From the NCBI RefSeq assembly GCF_015732285.1, contig NZ_WIQU01000062.1, forward strand, positions 31,428 through 95,427: DNA of 64,000 nt, read 5' to 3'. This document shows, piece after piece, positions 44,560-54,841 of the stretch; position 1 is the stretch's first letter, and each line of letters begins with the position of its first letter. The translations under genes and the position numbers were made by a program. The notes beneath the pieces were generated by a model. That model had not been told where the DNA came from. It saw only the letters and a program-made list of their open reading frames with translations, and did no database searches. The DNA comes from Pectinatus frisingensis (GTDB lineage: Bacteria > Bacillota > Negativicutes > Selenomonadales > Selenomonadaceae).

Positions 44560-44965
44560 ATTTATAAAATATAAATGAGACTGTCGTACGTAATCATTTT
44601 CATTGATAATATGCAGTATATCGTTCCCTTGGTGTCTATTCTTAAAAGAATAGAGAGGCATAGCAATGGTAGATTTGCATCTTTATAAAGTGAATGTTGT
44701 TCGTGCGGCGGTTTTATTTTTGTTGAAAGGTATTTTCAATATGGATTTTTTAGTTAACTGATATTTATAGGTAAAAAGAGATGATTGCTATGTGTTTTTC
44801 AAAGTTGTATAATTTTTTCGTGAAAGTTTACTATAAATGTAAGTAAATATTTATAATATCTTGAAAAAAATCATCGAAAATTTCAAATATTAGTTGCGAT
44901 AATTTAAGATGTAATGCCGGATAATAGGTGGCTGTTTAAAAGGATGCTGTGAAAGGCAGGAAACT
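44560..44965. other. Intergenic region mostly occupied by a MITE-like repeat
   Basis: The first 160 bp are the repeat at 44573-44719. The rest is AT-rich; no promoter for the alanyl-tRNA editing gene was identified with confidence. Confidence 0.5.
44573..44719. repeat. MITE-like dispersed repeat, copy 3
   Basis: The left end AAATGAGACTGTCGTACG (44573-44590) and the inverted right end (44696-44719, reading AAATAAAACCGCCGCACGAA on the minus strand) agree at most positions, bounding a 147-bp non-coding element. A central hairpin GTCTATTCTT/AAGAATAGA lies at about 44634-44655. The right end continues with CTTTATAAAGATGC, shared with copies 1 and 2. Confidence 0.5.
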
Positions 44966-46162
44966 ATGACTAAGAAATTATTTGAAGATAATGTTATGGA
45001 AAAAGAGTGCGGAGCAGTGGTAGAAAACTGCGTACCGATGAAATCAGGGTTTGGTATTGTGCTTGACCAGACTGTGTTTTTCCCAGAAGGAGGCGGGCAG
45101 CTTAGTGATGTTGGCTGGTTGGAGACAGAAGCTGATGAGAAAATTCCCGTTACGCATGTTCGTATAAAGGATGGTATCATTTTACATGAAATCAATAAGG
45201 AATTATCTGTCGGAACCCGTGTCAACGCAGTATTGGATTGGCAGATTCGTTTTGATCATATGCAGCAACACTGTGGTGAACATTTATTATCATATGCATT
45301 TTGGAAATTGTTTGGGTGTGATAATGTAGGTTTCCATATGAATTCTGAAATAGTTACTATTGATCTTGACAAAGCAGTATCACTGAAAAAAATTCATCTG
45401 GCAGAAGAGTTGGCTAATAAGCAAATCCAGGAGAATAAGATCATTAGAGTAAAATGGATGTCACATATGGAAGCTGCAAAACTCAATTTACGGAAATTTA
45501 ATGAAAAAATTACCGGTATGTTGCGTATTGTAAGCATTGAGGGAAGTGATACGTGTACTTGTTGTGGTACGCATCCGCCGGCAACTGGGATGGTGGGACT
45601 GGTTAAAATATTTCATACGGAAAAGCATAAAGAAGGAATGCGTATTTATTTTCTGTGCGGGCGGCTGGCACTGCAGGCGATTACTCAACGCTTGGAAGCA
45701 TTGGCAAAAGCAGCTCGGATACTTTCAGTCAAAGATGAGAAAATTGCCGCCGGAGTTGCCAGACTTAGTGAAGAAAATCGACAGCTTAAAAAAATTTCTC
45801 ACGAACAAGATGAAATGCTTATGGAATATCAAGTCCGTGATTTGCTGGCGGCATCACATACAGATGCAAGAGGAAATATTTGTTTGACTGTATTATCAGA
45901 TACATTAACGGCTAATTATGCTAAAGAATTGGCTAAGCATCTGGCGAAAATACCAAAGGCACAGGCGTTGATAGCATATGCTTTTAATGGCCGTATCAAT
46001 TATATTCTCTCGCTTGGAAATCAGGCTGCTGGTGATTGCCGAAAAATATTACGGCAGATCAATGATATGCTTAACGGACAGGGTGGTGGCAAAGAGAACT
46101 TTGCTCAAGGAAGTGCTTCAGTACGACATGGATGGCAGGAACTGTTTAAAAAGATTATTTAG
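44966..46162 (+). CDS. Alanyl-tRNA editing protein (AlaX type, with DHHA1 domain)
   Basis: The 398-residue protein contains the AlaRS-like N-terminal region (VFFPEGGGQLSDVGWL), the editing-domain zinc motifs HCGEH (His-x3-His) and CCGTH (Cys-x3-His), a coiled coil (about 240-290) and a DHHA1 domain ending GGGKENFAQGSA. It lacks the aminoacylation core, so it should deacylate Ser- or Gly-tRNA-Ala in trans. ATG follows AAAGGCAGG with suitable spacing. Single-gene unit ended by the terminator at 46231-46272. Confidence 0.93.
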   Translation: MTKKLFEDNVMEKECGAVVENCVPMKSGFGIVLDQTVFFPEGGGQLSDVGWLETEADEKIPVTHVRIKDGIILHEINKELSVGTRVNAVLDWQIRFDHMQQHCGEHLLSYAFWKLFGCDNVGFHMNSEIVTIDLDKAVSLKKIHLAEELANKQIQENKIIRVKWMSHMEAAKLNLRKFNEKITGMLRIVSIEGSDTCTCCGTHPPATGMVGLVKIFHTEKHKEGMRIYFLCGRLALQAITQRLEALAKAARILSVKDEKIAAGVARLSEENRQLKKISHEQDEMLMEYQVRDLLAASHTDARGNICLTVLSDTLTANYAKELAKHLAKIPKAQALIAYAFNGRINYILSLGNQAAGDCRKILRQINDMLNGQGGGKENFAQGSASVRHGWQELFKKII

Positions 46163-46230
46163 AAATTTAAAAATGTAAGGGTGTTTGAAGTAATTAATCA
46201 GTGATTTTGGGATTTTATCTGGTTTTGTGA

Positions 46231-46272
46231 TAAAAAAACTGCCAACATATTTTTATGGTGACAGTTTTTTTG
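46231..46272. terminator. Bidirectional terminator between the tRNA-editing gene and the aminotransferase gene
   Basis: AAAAAAACTGCCA pairs with TGGTGACAGTTTTTTT across a 10-nt loop. The two flanking genes converge on it. Confidence 0.8.
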
Positions 46273-46304
46273 CAATAATAATATAGTTAAAACATAAAAT
46301 AGTA

Positions 46305-47672
46305 TTAGATATTTCTACGGCCTACACATTTTTCAATGGCTGCTTCAAATATATCCAGACCAGTATCGAGTTGTTCATCAGTTATTACCAGAGGAGCCAG
46401 AAAACGTATGACATTATTATAGATGCCGGCACTTTCCAGCAATAATCCATGCTGTACTGCTTCGGCAGTCAATTCATTGACCAATTCTCCGGCTGGTTCC
46501 TTACTGTATTTGCTTTTAACGAATTCTATACCGATCATACCGCCTAAACCACGAATATCACCGACAGCATCATATTTTTTCAACCATTCGGCATAACGAG
46601 TCATGACTTTTTTCCCTATTTCGATGGAACGTTGGGCCAGATTGTCCCGCTGCATTATTTCAATGACTTTTAAAGCCGCCGCGCATGCTAAAGGATTGCC
46701 GCAATATGTTCCACCGATGATTCCAGCTGGGACAGCCTGCATAATTTCATCACGGGCAACAATGCCACTGAGTGGAATACCGGCTGCTATTGATTTTGCC
46801 ATTGTAATAATGTCTGGCTGTACACCGGCTTCACACCAGTATTCAGTCGCGAAAATACGACCGGTACGGCAGAAACCGCATTGTACTTCATCGGCAACAA
46901 GAAGAATACTATATTTATCACAAATTTTTCGTATGGCTTGCACCCATTCTATTGGAGCAGGAATAAAACCTCCTTCACCTTGTAATGGTTCGACAACTAT
47001 TGCTGCTACATATTCAGGATCGGAGCAGTTGCGAAAAGTTTCATAAAGTTTTTCGATGTAATAGTCAATGGCTTTTTCTTTTGGCATACCGTCTGGCCGA
47101 CGGTAAAGATAGGGAAATTCGGCGCGATATACACCATCCGGAAATGGCCCCATTCCCCTGGCATAGGATTTTTTTGCAGTCATGGACATTGTAAGTAAAG
47201 TACGTCCATGAAAGGCTCCGGAAAATACTATGATATTGGGACGTTTGGTAAAGGCTTTGGCTATCTTTACTGCGTTTTCATCGGCTTCAGCACCGCTGTT
47301 GGCAAAAAATGTACGTTTTTTATTACCTTTGACTGGAGCAAGTGAATTGATCGTTTCAGCTAATTTCACGTAGCCTTCATGTGTGATGACGTTAAACATT
47401 CCATGAAAATAATTTTCGGCTTGTTTTTTTACAGCTGCTATTACTTCCGGGTGACTGAATCCTATATTTAAAACGCCCACTCCACCAATAAAATCTAAGA
47501 AACGGTTACCATCAAGATCTTCGATTATTGCGCCAGCACCGCGCTTGATAACCACGGGATAACCACAACGGATAGCACTGGGAACAGCCTCGTTCCTTCG
47601 ATTTATGACTGAAGCTGATTTTGGCCCCGGCAGATGTGATGTGACTATTTTAGGCAGGTCATCTTTTAACAT
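46305..47672 (-). CDS. Class III (4-aminobutyrate-type) aminotransferase
   Basis: The PLP enzyme of about 455 residues belongs to the GabT/ornithine aminotransferase family: FFANSGAEADENAVKIA (phosphate-binding), FSGAFHGRT, VVEPLQGEGGF, VADEVQCGFCRTG and the PLP Lys in TMAKSIAAG. Substrate is uncertain: 4-aminobutyrate or another omega-amino acid, or an amino-acid racemase of the same fold. The frame extends to 47720 but the ATG at 47672 has AAGGAG 8 nt upstream. It is divergent from a PucR-family regulator, its probable controller. Confidence 0.9.
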   Translation of the reverse strand: MLKDDLPKIVTSHLPGPKSASVINRRNEAVPSAIRCGYPVVIKRGAGAIIEDLDGNRFLDFIGGVGVLNIGFSHPEVIAAVKKQAENYFHGMFNVITHEGYVKLAETINSLAPVKGNKKRTFFANSGAEADENAVKIAKAFTKRPNIIVFSGAFHGRTLLTMSMTAKKSYARGMGPFPDGVYRAEFPYLYRRPDGMPKEKAIDYYIEKLYETFRNCSDPEYVAAIVVEPLQGEGGFIPAPIEWVQAIRKICDKYSILLVADEVQCGFCRTGRIFATEYWCEAGVQPDIITMAKSIAAGIPLSGIVARDEIMQAVPAGIIGGTYCGNPLACAAALKVIEIMQRDNLAQRSIEIGKKVMTRYAEWLKKYDAVGDIRGLGGMIGIEFVKSKYSKEPAGELVNELTAEAVQHGLLLESAGIYNNVIRFLAPLVITDEQLDTGLDIFEAAIEKCVGRRNI

Positions 47673-47942
47673 TATACTTATCTCCTTTGCATAAATTAAA
47701 AAACTGTAGGCAAAACCCAATTATCAATGAAGATATATGGCTTCGTTGCCGTACAGTTTTATTTTAAATACTTCTTTATAGTATCGCAGTGGAGATGTTG
47801 TCACAACGGAATATGAAACTAATCTTTTTAAAAAAGTTTGTACTTTACGCACAAATAGAATTACTGTATCATAAATAAAAGTAAAATTATTGATAACTTT
47901 ATTGTGCCTGACTGGGAATTTGTATGAAGGAGAGCTGGTAAG

Positions 47943-49127
47943 ATGTCTATCCAAATGAAAAAGATATTTAACGAGACAATCAAAATTTATCAATTAACTT
48001 TACTCGCCGGTAAAAGTGGGCTGGATAATGAGATAGTCTGGGTGCAATATGTGGAAGATATAGCAACCTCCAATTTTCTGCGTGGTAATGAACTGATAAT
48101 AACAACAGGATTATGCAGTAATGGTAAAGTCTGGATTATGGATTTTATAAGAAAGCTGATTGCACGAAAGGCATCAGGAATAATTATTAATATTGGTAAA
48201 TATATTCAAGTAGAAGATATTGATGGTGATGTTATCTCTTTGTGTGAAAAGAAAAATTTTCCTTTGTTAACAATGCCTTGGCGAATTCATTTATCCGATA
48301 TTATGCAGGATTATCTTGATAGATTGTTTTTAGCTGCACAGACCGATAATGAAATTACAGAGATGGTAAGGCAGGCAATTTTTAAGCCGGAAAAATTTAT
48401 GGCGGAAATAAAAAACAGTAAAATAAATAATTTGATGGATAATCGTTCGTTTCATATAATGGTTTTTAATTATCCGGCAATTATTTCTGAAAAAATACAT
48501 GTAGAGATATTACTGCACAATAAAAAATTATTAAATCAAATTCAAAAAAAATATGTTGCATTTTGGCAGAAAAATTTATTGATTATAATTGTTAGTGAAT
48601 CTGATAAAGATAATCTGCAGAAAATTATAGCTGAATGTGATAATTTTCAATATAGATTGTTGCATAAGAGTGAAATTCCTTGTGGAGTTAGTTCCAAACA
48701 CAAGGAGAATAGTTCTTTTAATGAAGCATTTAATGAGGCTGTGGCAGCAATTTGCGTTGCGTCGTTATATAATGTTAATATTTTGTTTTTTGATGATCTT
48801 GGTGTGTACAGAGTATTGTTTGCCACCAATAATAATAAAATGTTAAAAAAGATACATGACACTCTTTTGTCGGTCGTAATAGAATATGATGAAAAGCATA
48901 AAGCACAATTATACAATACTTTGCGAATATATCTTTTTAATAACAGCAGTTTGCAGACAACAGCCAAGATTACTTTTACACATCGCAATACGATAAATTA
49001 CCGTATTACAAAGATTCGTCATTTGCTTGATTGTGATTTGGATAATGCTGTGGTACGATTTAATTTGATGATGGCATTTTATATTTCTGATTATCTGCGC
49101 ATCATTGATATGAATTTACATTCGTAA
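47943..49127 (+). CDS. PucR-family transcriptional regulator
   Basis: The 394-residue protein has the N-terminal PucR sensor domain (about 10-125; VEDIATSNFLRGNELIITTGL is typical) and a C-terminal PucR-type helix-turn-helix (about 330-385; TAKITFTHRNTINYRITKIRHLL). Such proteins often activate a neighbouring catabolic gene, for example GABA aminotransferase or purine genes. Here the divergent class III aminotransferase gene is the obvious target. The ATG follows GAAGGAGAGC at about 7-8 nt. A minus-strand ORF across its start is spurious. Confidence 0.88.
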   Translation: MSIQMKKIFNETIKIYQLTLLAGKSGLDNEIVWVQYVEDIATSNFLRGNELIITTGLCSNGKVWIMDFIRKLIARKASGIIINIGKYIQVEDIDGDVISLCEKKNFPLLTMPWRIHLSDIMQDYLDRLFLAAQTDNEITEMVRQAIFKPEKFMAEIKNSKINNLMDNRSFHIMVFNYPAIISEKIHVEILLHNKKLLNQIQKKYVAFWQKNLLIIIVSESDKDNLQKIIAECDNFQYRLLHKSEIPCGVSSKHKENSSFNEAFNEAVAAICVASLYNVNILFFDDLGVYRVLFATNNNKMLKKIHDTLLSVVIEYDEKHKAQLYNTLRIYLFNNSSLQTTAKITFTHRNTINYRITKIRHLLDCDLDNAVVRFNLMMAFYISDYLRIIDMNLHS

Positions 49128-49150
49128 ATAATAGATAAAGAATATGGTTG

Positions 49151-50977
49151 ATGAGAATGAATGAATTAATTAAACAAAAATTGCAACAATTACCGATTAA
49201 TCCTGGCGTTTATATAATGAAAGATGTCAATAAACGAATAATTTATGTCGGTAAAGCTGTGGTATTGAAGAATCGTGTGCGGCAGTATTTTCAAAGCAAT
49301 AAGAATCATTCGGCCAAGGTTATAGCAATGGTTAAGAGAATTGCTGATTTTGAGACGATAATAACAGATTCAGAAATAGAAGCATTGATTTTAGAATGCA
49401 ATTTGATAAAAAAACATCATCCGCATTATAACATAAGTTTGCGTGATGATAAAACTTATCCGTATTTGAAGGTCACTTTGAATGAAGACTTTCCGAGGGT
49501 GATAATAACGAGACGCGTAAAAAAAGATGGTTCACGTTATTTTGGACCCTACACGAATGTAGGTGCAGTCAAAGAAAGCCTGAAATTGCTGCGCAAGTCT
49601 TTTCCGCTTCGAACCTGCAAAAATATGAATGTTGACAGGCCATGTCTTGAATATCACATAAAACGTTGTTTGGCACCGTGCGTAGGGAAAATTGGTAAAA
49701 ATTCCTATGGTGAGATGGTAAAATCAGTTGTATTGTTTTTGGATGGAAAAAGTGCTGTGCTGGAAAAAAATTTACAGCAACGAATGGGAAAAGCGGCAGC
49801 AAATCTTCAGTTTGAATTGGCTGCTTCATTGCGTGATCAATTGTCAGCAGTGCGCAAGACAACAGAAAAACAAAAAATAATGCTTGATGGCGGGGACCAA
49901 GATGCTGTGGGAATGGCCCGCTCGGTATATGGTGCCTGTATTCAGGTGTTTTATATAAGAAACGGCAAGATGATAGGACGAAGCCATTTTATCTTGAAGA
50001 ATAGTGAGGATGAAACTGATGAGGCAATACTCACAGCTTTTTTGCAGCAGTATTATAATCAGGCATCTTCATTACCTAGAGAAGTGTTATTACCAATAAA
50101 AATAGATGAAAGCATATTGATTGAAAAATGGCTTACAAAGGCACAAGGTAATAAAGTTGAAATAAGTGTACCGCAGCGTGGCGTGAAAAAGGATATTGTA
50201 AATATGGCTGAGGAAAATGCTGATAAATTTCTCAGGGATGAACAAGAACGGATAATGAGAGAAAAGGCCAAAACTACAGGGGCCGTAGAAGAACTTGGTA
50301 AATATTTGAAACTGCCGCAACTGCCACGACGTATGGAATGTTTTGATATATCTCATATTCAGGGATCGGAAACGGTAGCTTCGATGGTCGTATTTGAGGA
50401 TGGTGAGCCCAAAAAGTCAGATTATCGGCGCTTTAAAATAAATTCTACAGAAGGAAAACCCGATGATTTTATGTCGATGCGCGAAGTGACCAAACGGCGT
50501 TATGAAAAATTAACTGAAACAGAAATGCCTGATCTGATAATAATTGACGGCGGCAAGGGACAACTTAGCTCAGCCTTGGAAATAATAAGAGGGGCAGGTC
50601 ATTTGAGTGTTCCCGTAGTCGGATTGGCTAAACGTTTTGAATACATTTTCATTGAGGGTGAAAGTGAACCTGTTATTCTACCACGGCATGGGGAAGCTCT
50701 TTATCTGGTACAGCGCATTCGTGACGAAGCTCATCGGTTTGCCATTACATATCACAGAAAACTGCGCAGCAGGCGCAATATGGTATCAATACTGGATCAT
50801 ATCGATGGAATTGGACCGAAAAGGCGCAAAGTACTTTGGGAGCACTTTGGCCGTCTGGATAAAATAAAAGCGGCAACAGTGGATGAAATGGCAGCTGTAA
50901 ATGGTATGACTAAGCCGGCGGCGCAGGCGGTGTACAATTTTTTTGCGGCGCAGCAATCATTTATTGACAACAGGTGA
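49151..50977 (+). CDS. uvrC: Excinuclease ABC subunit C
   Basis: UvrC makes both incisions in nucleotide excision repair. About 608 residues: N-terminal GIY-YIG nuclease (INPGVYIMKD, then RIIYVGKAVVLKNRVRQYF), a UVR motif (about 205-240), an RNase H-like endonuclease with ECFDISHIQGSE and IIDGGKGQLS, and C-terminal helix-hairpin-helices (HIDGIGPKRRKVL). A TTG at 49148 and ATGs at 49151 and 49157 are possible starts with a weak ribosome-binding site. uvrA and uvrB are far away in the same window. Confidence 0.97.
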   Translation: MRMNELIKQKLQQLPINPGVYIMKDVNKRIIYVGKAVVLKNRVRQYFQSNKNHSAKVIAMVKRIADFETIITDSEIEALILECNLIKKHHPHYNISLRDDKTYPYLKVTLNEDFPRVIITRRVKKDGSRYFGPYTNVGAVKESLKLLRKSFPLRTCKNMNVDRPCLEYHIKRCLAPCVGKIGKNSYGEMVKSVVLFLDGKSAVLEKNLQQRMGKAAANLQFELAASLRDQLSAVRKTTEKQKIMLDGGDQDAVGMARSVYGACIQVFYIRNGKMIGRSHFILKNSEDETDEAILTAFLQQYYNQASSLPREVLLPIKIDESILIEKWLTKAQGNKVEISVPQRGVKKDIVNMAEENADKFLRDEQERIMREKAKTTGAVEELGKYLKLPQLPRRMECFDISHIQGSETVASMVVFEDGEPKKSDYRRFKINSTEGKPDDFMSMREVTKRRYEKLTETEMPDLIIIDGGKGQLSSALEIIRGAGHLSVPVVGLAKRFEYIFIEGESEPVILPRHGEALYLVQRIRDEAHRFAITYHRKLRSRRNMVSILDHIDGIGPKRRKVLWEHFGRLDKIKAATVDEMAAVNGMTKPAAQAVYNFFAAQQSFIDNR

Positions 50978-51053
50978 CCGCTATGTTCATGCTGTTGTGT
51001 TTGTCAAAGGATTGATTTACAATAAATATATCAGCAGCAAGGGATGGGATAAA

Positions 51054-51911
51054 ATGAAATTGATTGATTTACATGTTCATTCGACAATGTCGGACGGAAC
51101 GTATACACCGGAAGAAGTTATAAAATTAGCAAAACAGCAGGGACTAGCGGCAGTTACCCTGACTGATCATGATACCATTGATGGATTGGCTGAAGCCGCT
51201 GCTGCCGCAGCCAAAACTAATGTGGAATTTATTAACGGTATGGAAGTTTCCGTTGATTATAAAAATCGTAAACTGCATGTTGTTGCATTAGGATTTGATG
51301 CAGATAGCCTGGCGTTTAAGAAAATATATAAAAAAATTCGCAGCAATAAAGAAAAAGACATGGATAAAATTATTGCTAAAATAAAGGATAAGGGTATTGA
51401 TATAAGTGTTGAAAAAGTTAGTCCATTTATAAATGGGACAAAGCTGGAAAATTATGGAATAATGCGTTATTTGGTTTCCGTACATGCAGCGGATCGAATA
51501 CAAAAGATATGGGATACTTATATAAATCCGGCGGTGGAGGAATTGGGCCTTAACAAAAATGTTGAAATTGCGGAATTAGCGCGGGGAATTCATCAGGCCG
51601 GAGGTGTGTTGTCATTGGCACATTTTCATAAAAACATCGGTCTTAAAGGTCTGACACGTATTGAACAGGAAAAGGCCATTGCCCAGCTTCACAGTGAAGG
51701 TTTGGATGGTATGGAAAAATATTATACCAATTATACGGAAGAAGACAGAATGTTTGCTGCGGCCATGATTGATAAATATAAACTTTTACCGACGGGCGGC
51801 AGTGATTTTCATGGACAAAACCGCATCGGAGTTGATCTGGGCACAGGTTGTAATAATAACCTGAAAATACCATATGAATTTTATGAAAATATATTGAATC
51901 ATAGTAAATAG
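51054..51911 (+). CDS. PHP-domain phosphoesterase
   Basis: The 285-residue protein has the PHP metal motifs DLHVHSTMSDGT, LTDHDTIDGL, GMEVSVDY, LAHFHK and TGGSDFHG. This set matches 3',5'-nucleoside bisphosphate phosphatases/RNase AM-like enzymes, which degrade nucleotides or short RNA 5' ends. The frame extends back to 50943 inside uvrC, but the ATG at 51054 that starts MKLIDLHVH is the natural start. It follows uvrC by about 75 bp and may share its transcript. Confidence 0.9.
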   Translation: MKLIDLHVHSTMSDGTYTPEEVIKLAKQQGLAAVTLTDHDTIDGLAEAAAAAAKTNVEFINGMEVSVDYKNRKLHVVALGFDADSLAFKKIYKKIRSNKEKDMDKIIAKIKDKGIDISVEKVSPFINGTKLENYGIMRYLVSVHAADRIQKIWDTYINPAVEELGLNKNVEIAELARGIHQAGGVLSLAHFHKNIGLKGLTRIEQEKAIAQLHSEGLDGMEKYYTNYTEEDRMFAAAMIDKYKLLPTGGSDFHGQNRIGVDLGTGCNNNLKIPYEFYENILNHSK

Positions 51912-52050
51912 GTGTGATTTAGTATATTGTAGATTTAATAACATGTGCTTTACAGAATTTTAATGCATACTGAAAACTGCTAAATATCTCAAGAAATGTC
52001 AGCATGATAGAAGTATATTGGCAACATAAATTTTTAAAGAGGTAAGGCGA

Positions 52051-52884
52051 TTGTTGAATATAGGAAGCCATATATCGGCAGCGGGTGGTTTTTTGGCAAT
52101 GGGCAAAGAGGCCGTCAGTCTCGATGCAAATGTATTTGCTTTTTTTACTCGCAATCCACGCGGCGGCCGGGCAAAAAAAATAGATGAAGAGGATATTATA
52201 AAATTTAACGCATTTTGTCGGGAAAACAATATTATTAAATTAGTGGCACACGCTCCGTATACACTTAATGCCTGTTCGGGTAGGGAAAATATAAGGCAAT
52301 TTGCTAAAGAAACTATGGCTGATGATTTGAAGCGTATGGAATATGTACCGGATAATTATTATAATTTTCACCCGGGCAGTCATGTTGGGCAAGGGGAACA
52401 AATAGGTATAAGGCAAATTGCTGAGTGCCTTAATGTAATATTGTTACCGGAACAGAGAACGACGGTGCTGCTGGAAACAATGGCTGGCAAGGGAACAGAA
52501 ATCGGTCGCAGCTTTGAAGAGATACGTGCTATCATTGATAAAGTACTATTACAAGATAAGATTGGGGTATGCTTGGACACCTGCCATGTTTTTGACGGTG
52601 GATACGATATTGTCAATGATCTTGATGGTGTTGTTCAGCAGTTTGATAACATTATTGGTTTGCATCGTCTTAAGGCGATACATTTAAATGACAGTAAAAA
52701 TAGCATGGGATCACATAAAGATCGCCATGAAAAGATTGGTGCGGGCAATATCGGACTTAAAGCATTAACCAGAGTAATTAATCATCCAAAACTTCGACAT
52801 TTGCCTTTTATTTTGGAAACACCTAATGATCATGACGGGTATGCCGGAGAAATTGCTATGTTAAGAGAAAAATATATTGAATGA
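52051..52884 (+). CDS. nfo: Deoxyribonuclease IV (AP endonuclease)
   Basis: Nfo cleaves DNA at abasic sites in base excision repair. The 277-residue TIM barrel has the trinuclear zinc motifs [53 protein letters not shown] and LETPNDHDG. It starts at TTG ([13 protein letters not shown]) with GAGGTAAGG upstream. With uvrA, uvrB and uvrC in the same 64 kb, the window is rich in DNA repair. Confidence 0.96.
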   Translation: MLNIGSHISAAGGFLAMGKEAVSLDANVFAFFTRNPRGGRAKKIDEEDIIKFNAFCRENNIIKLVAHAPYTLNACSGRENIRQFAKETMADDLKRMEYVPDNYYNFHPGSHVGQGEQIGIRQIAECLNVILLPEQRTTVLLETMAGKGTEIGRSFEEIRAIIDKVLLQDKIGVCLDTCHVFDGGYDIVNDLDGVVQQFDNIIGLHRLKAIHLNDSKNSMGSHKDRHEKIGAGNIGLKALTRVINHPKLRHLPFILETPNDHDGYAGEIAMLREKYIE

Positions 52885-52958
52885 AGATGGGGATAGGATA
52901 GACTTTGAATATATGATAAGATAATAAGAAAGACCAATTTGAGAAAGAGGGAGTTATT

Positions 52959-53510
52959 TTGATAAGAGACTTTGATGGTAAGACACCGACTGTTGACAGT
53001 AAGGCATATGTTTTTAATGAAGGCTGTGTTATAGGAATGGTAGAGATGGACGAATACAGCAGTGTTTGGTTTAATGCTACAGTTCGTGGTGATATAGCTC
53101 CGGTAAAAATTGGCAGGTATACCAATGTACAGGATAATGCAGTACTGCATGTGGCTGATGATCTTCCCTGTATAGTTGGTGATTTTGTAACTATAGGGCA
53201 TAGTGCTGTCCTGCATGCATGCACAGTGGAAAATAATTGTTTAATAGGGATGCATGCTACTGTATTGGATGGAGCGGTAATCGGTGAGGGATCTATCGTT
53301 GGTGCTGGTGCTTTGGTTACTAAGAATACTATTGTTCCACCGCATTCATTAGTACTTGGTGTACCGGCCAAAGTCGTTAAATCTATGAGTGCGGAGTCTG
53401 CTAAAAGTATTCATGCACAGGCAGTTAAATATAAAACAGCTTGGACTGAGGGCTATGGTATATTGCCCGGTGCTGCCGGTGAAAAATATAATGGTGAAAA
53501 AATAGTCTAG
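52959..53510 (+). CDS. Gamma-carbonic anhydrase-family protein
   Basis: The 183-residue left-handed beta-helix protein has hexapeptide repeats through residues 10-150 (GDFVTIGHSAVLHACTVENNCLIGMHATV). Histidines in GHSAVLHA and GMHAT fit the zinc site of gamma-carbonic anhydrases, and the C-terminal helix is typical. Many homologues (YrdA/PaaY) have no proven physiological role. TTG start with GAGGGAG upstream. Ends directly at a strong bidirectional terminator. Confidence 0.9.
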   Translation: MIRDFDGKTPTVDSKAYVFNEGCVIGMVEMDEYSSVWFNATVRGDIAPVKIGRYTNVQDNAVLHVADDLPCIVGDFVTIGHSAVLHACTVENNCLIGMHATVLDGAVIGEGSIVGAGALVTKNTIVPPHSLVLGVPAKVVKSMSAESAKSIHAQAVKYKTAWTEGYGILPGAAGEKYNGEKIV

Positions 53511-53568
53511 GGGCAATAAAAAATCTGTATGACAGTAGCAATACCGTCATACAGATTTTTTATTGCCC
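53511..53568. terminator. Very strong bidirectional terminator
   Basis: A perfect 23-bp stem (53511-53533 with 53545-53567) has an 11-nt loop and internal A/T runs. It serves the gamma-carbonic anhydrase gene and the converging HD-GYP gene. Confidence 0.9.
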
Positions 53569-53576
53569 TTTTTAAG

Positions 53577-54716
53577 TTAAGTATTATTATCACTGTCTTC
53601 TAAAAGAGAAGATGGATCAAATTGGATTGCATTAATGAGATTGATGGCTTCATAATCATCATATACATTTTCAATAAAACAAACAGGATTTAAAGATAAA
53701 TCCGTTAATATAGGCTTATGTAAACGATTGTATTTATCAGTGAATATATATATAATCGGAAAAAGAGTTTTACCAAATGAAGAAGATTTTACAATCGCCG
53801 AACCGAGATTTGTTTTAATAATAGTACCATTGGGATAAATAGCAACATTATCAAAAAAAGTTCTTAATATGTTGATATCAAATTGTCCTGGTGAATGATG
53901 CATCATGATATCAAAGGCAATATGCGGTTTGTAAGCTTTTTTATAAGGCCGCAGGCTGGTTAGGGCATCATATACATCAGCAATAGCAACAATTTTAGCA
54001 AGAAAATTAATTCGTTTATCCGGGAGTCCTCTGGGGTAACCACTGCCATCAATTTTTTCATGATGCTGTTCCGCAATGTCAATTATATTACTATTAAAAC
54101 AGCCAGCATCATGCAGTTTATGTACAGAAAAAATTGGATGCTTTCTGATGATAGAAAACTCATCGTTGGATAATGGTGAAGTTTTGTTTAGTATTTCAAT
54201 GGGAATAGCCGTCTTTCCTAAGTCATGAAGCATAGCACCTAAGGTAAGGTCGTGTAACATTTCATATGATAATGAATGGAGAGAGCCTATAATAGCAGCC
54301 AATATTGATACATCAATGGAATGGACCAAGGTATAGTTATCATAGGTTCGAATATCATTCATTTGGACGAGGACATGTTTATTATGGATTACATCTTGGA
54401 TTATTGCGACAACAGAGCGATGCAGATTCTCAATAATAAAGATGCCTCTTTTGTCAAGATCTGAGAATGCTGTCGTCAAACTTTTTATTGCAGCGGCACG
54501 TGTTGATTCAGATACGGCTTCATTAGGCATTGAAAAATTGTTATGGGTATCTGTTGATGCGACAGCTATTTCTTTAACACCGAGCAGCTTTAACTTCGTA
54601 ATGTAAAAATCTGTTAATTTTGTACCGCGACGCAAAAGGAAAAGGCCGCTGTTATCAAAAATATTTTGGCAGGTTGTCATTCCCGGACGCAGTTTAGCTG
54701 TAGGTAGTATAATCAT
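53577..54716 (-). CDS. HD-GYP domain protein, probable c-di-GMP phosphodiesterase
   Basis: The 379-residue protein carries an HD-GYP domain (about 120-300) with HDLGKTAIP and the full HHEKIDGSGYPRGL motif, so it is probably an active c-di-GMP hydrolase. The N-terminal region (about 1-100) has no membrane segment and resembles the DUF3391-like regions of such proteins. It may counteract diguanylate cyclases such as the one at 4614. Monocistronic. Confidence 0.92.
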   Translation of the reverse strand: MIILPTAKLRPGMTTCQNIFDNSGLFLLRRGTKLTDFYITKLKLLGVKEIAVASTDTHNNFSMPNEAVSESTRAAAIKSLTTAFSDLDKRGIFIIENLHRSVVAIIQDVIHNKHVLVQMNDIRTYDNYTLVHSIDVSILAAIIGSLHSLSYEMLHDLTLGAMLHDLGKTAIPIEILNKTSPLSNDEFSIIRKHPIFSVHKLHDAGCFNSNIIDIAEQHHEKIDGSGYPRGLPDKRINFLAKIVAIADVYDALTSLRPYKKAYKPHIAFDIMMHHSPGQFDINILRTFFDNVAIYPNGTIIKTNLGSAIVKSSSFGKTLFPIIYIFTDKYNRLHKPILTDLSLNPVCFIENVYDDYEAINLINAIQFDPSSLLEDSDNNT

Positions 54717-54841
54717 AATGTTTGTGTCACCCTTGATTAATCAAAATAGTTATGATGTTTGCTGCTTATAATATATGTTAAATCTTTGTGTAAAATGAAA
54801 TCATTGTCATAGGATAATAATTTTGACTAAAGTTTTGAAAA

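Noticed and set aside
44634-44655. Hairpin with GTCTATTCTT arms considered as a sixth leader element
   Set aside because: It has no T-run, no promoter in front and lies within the MITE-like repeat, so I did not add it to the A-E family.
47724-47993. 89-codon minus-strand ORF between the aminotransferase and pucR genes
   Set aside because: It overlaps the pucR start, has no ribosome-binding site and resembles translated AT-rich spacer; the region should hold the divergent promoters.
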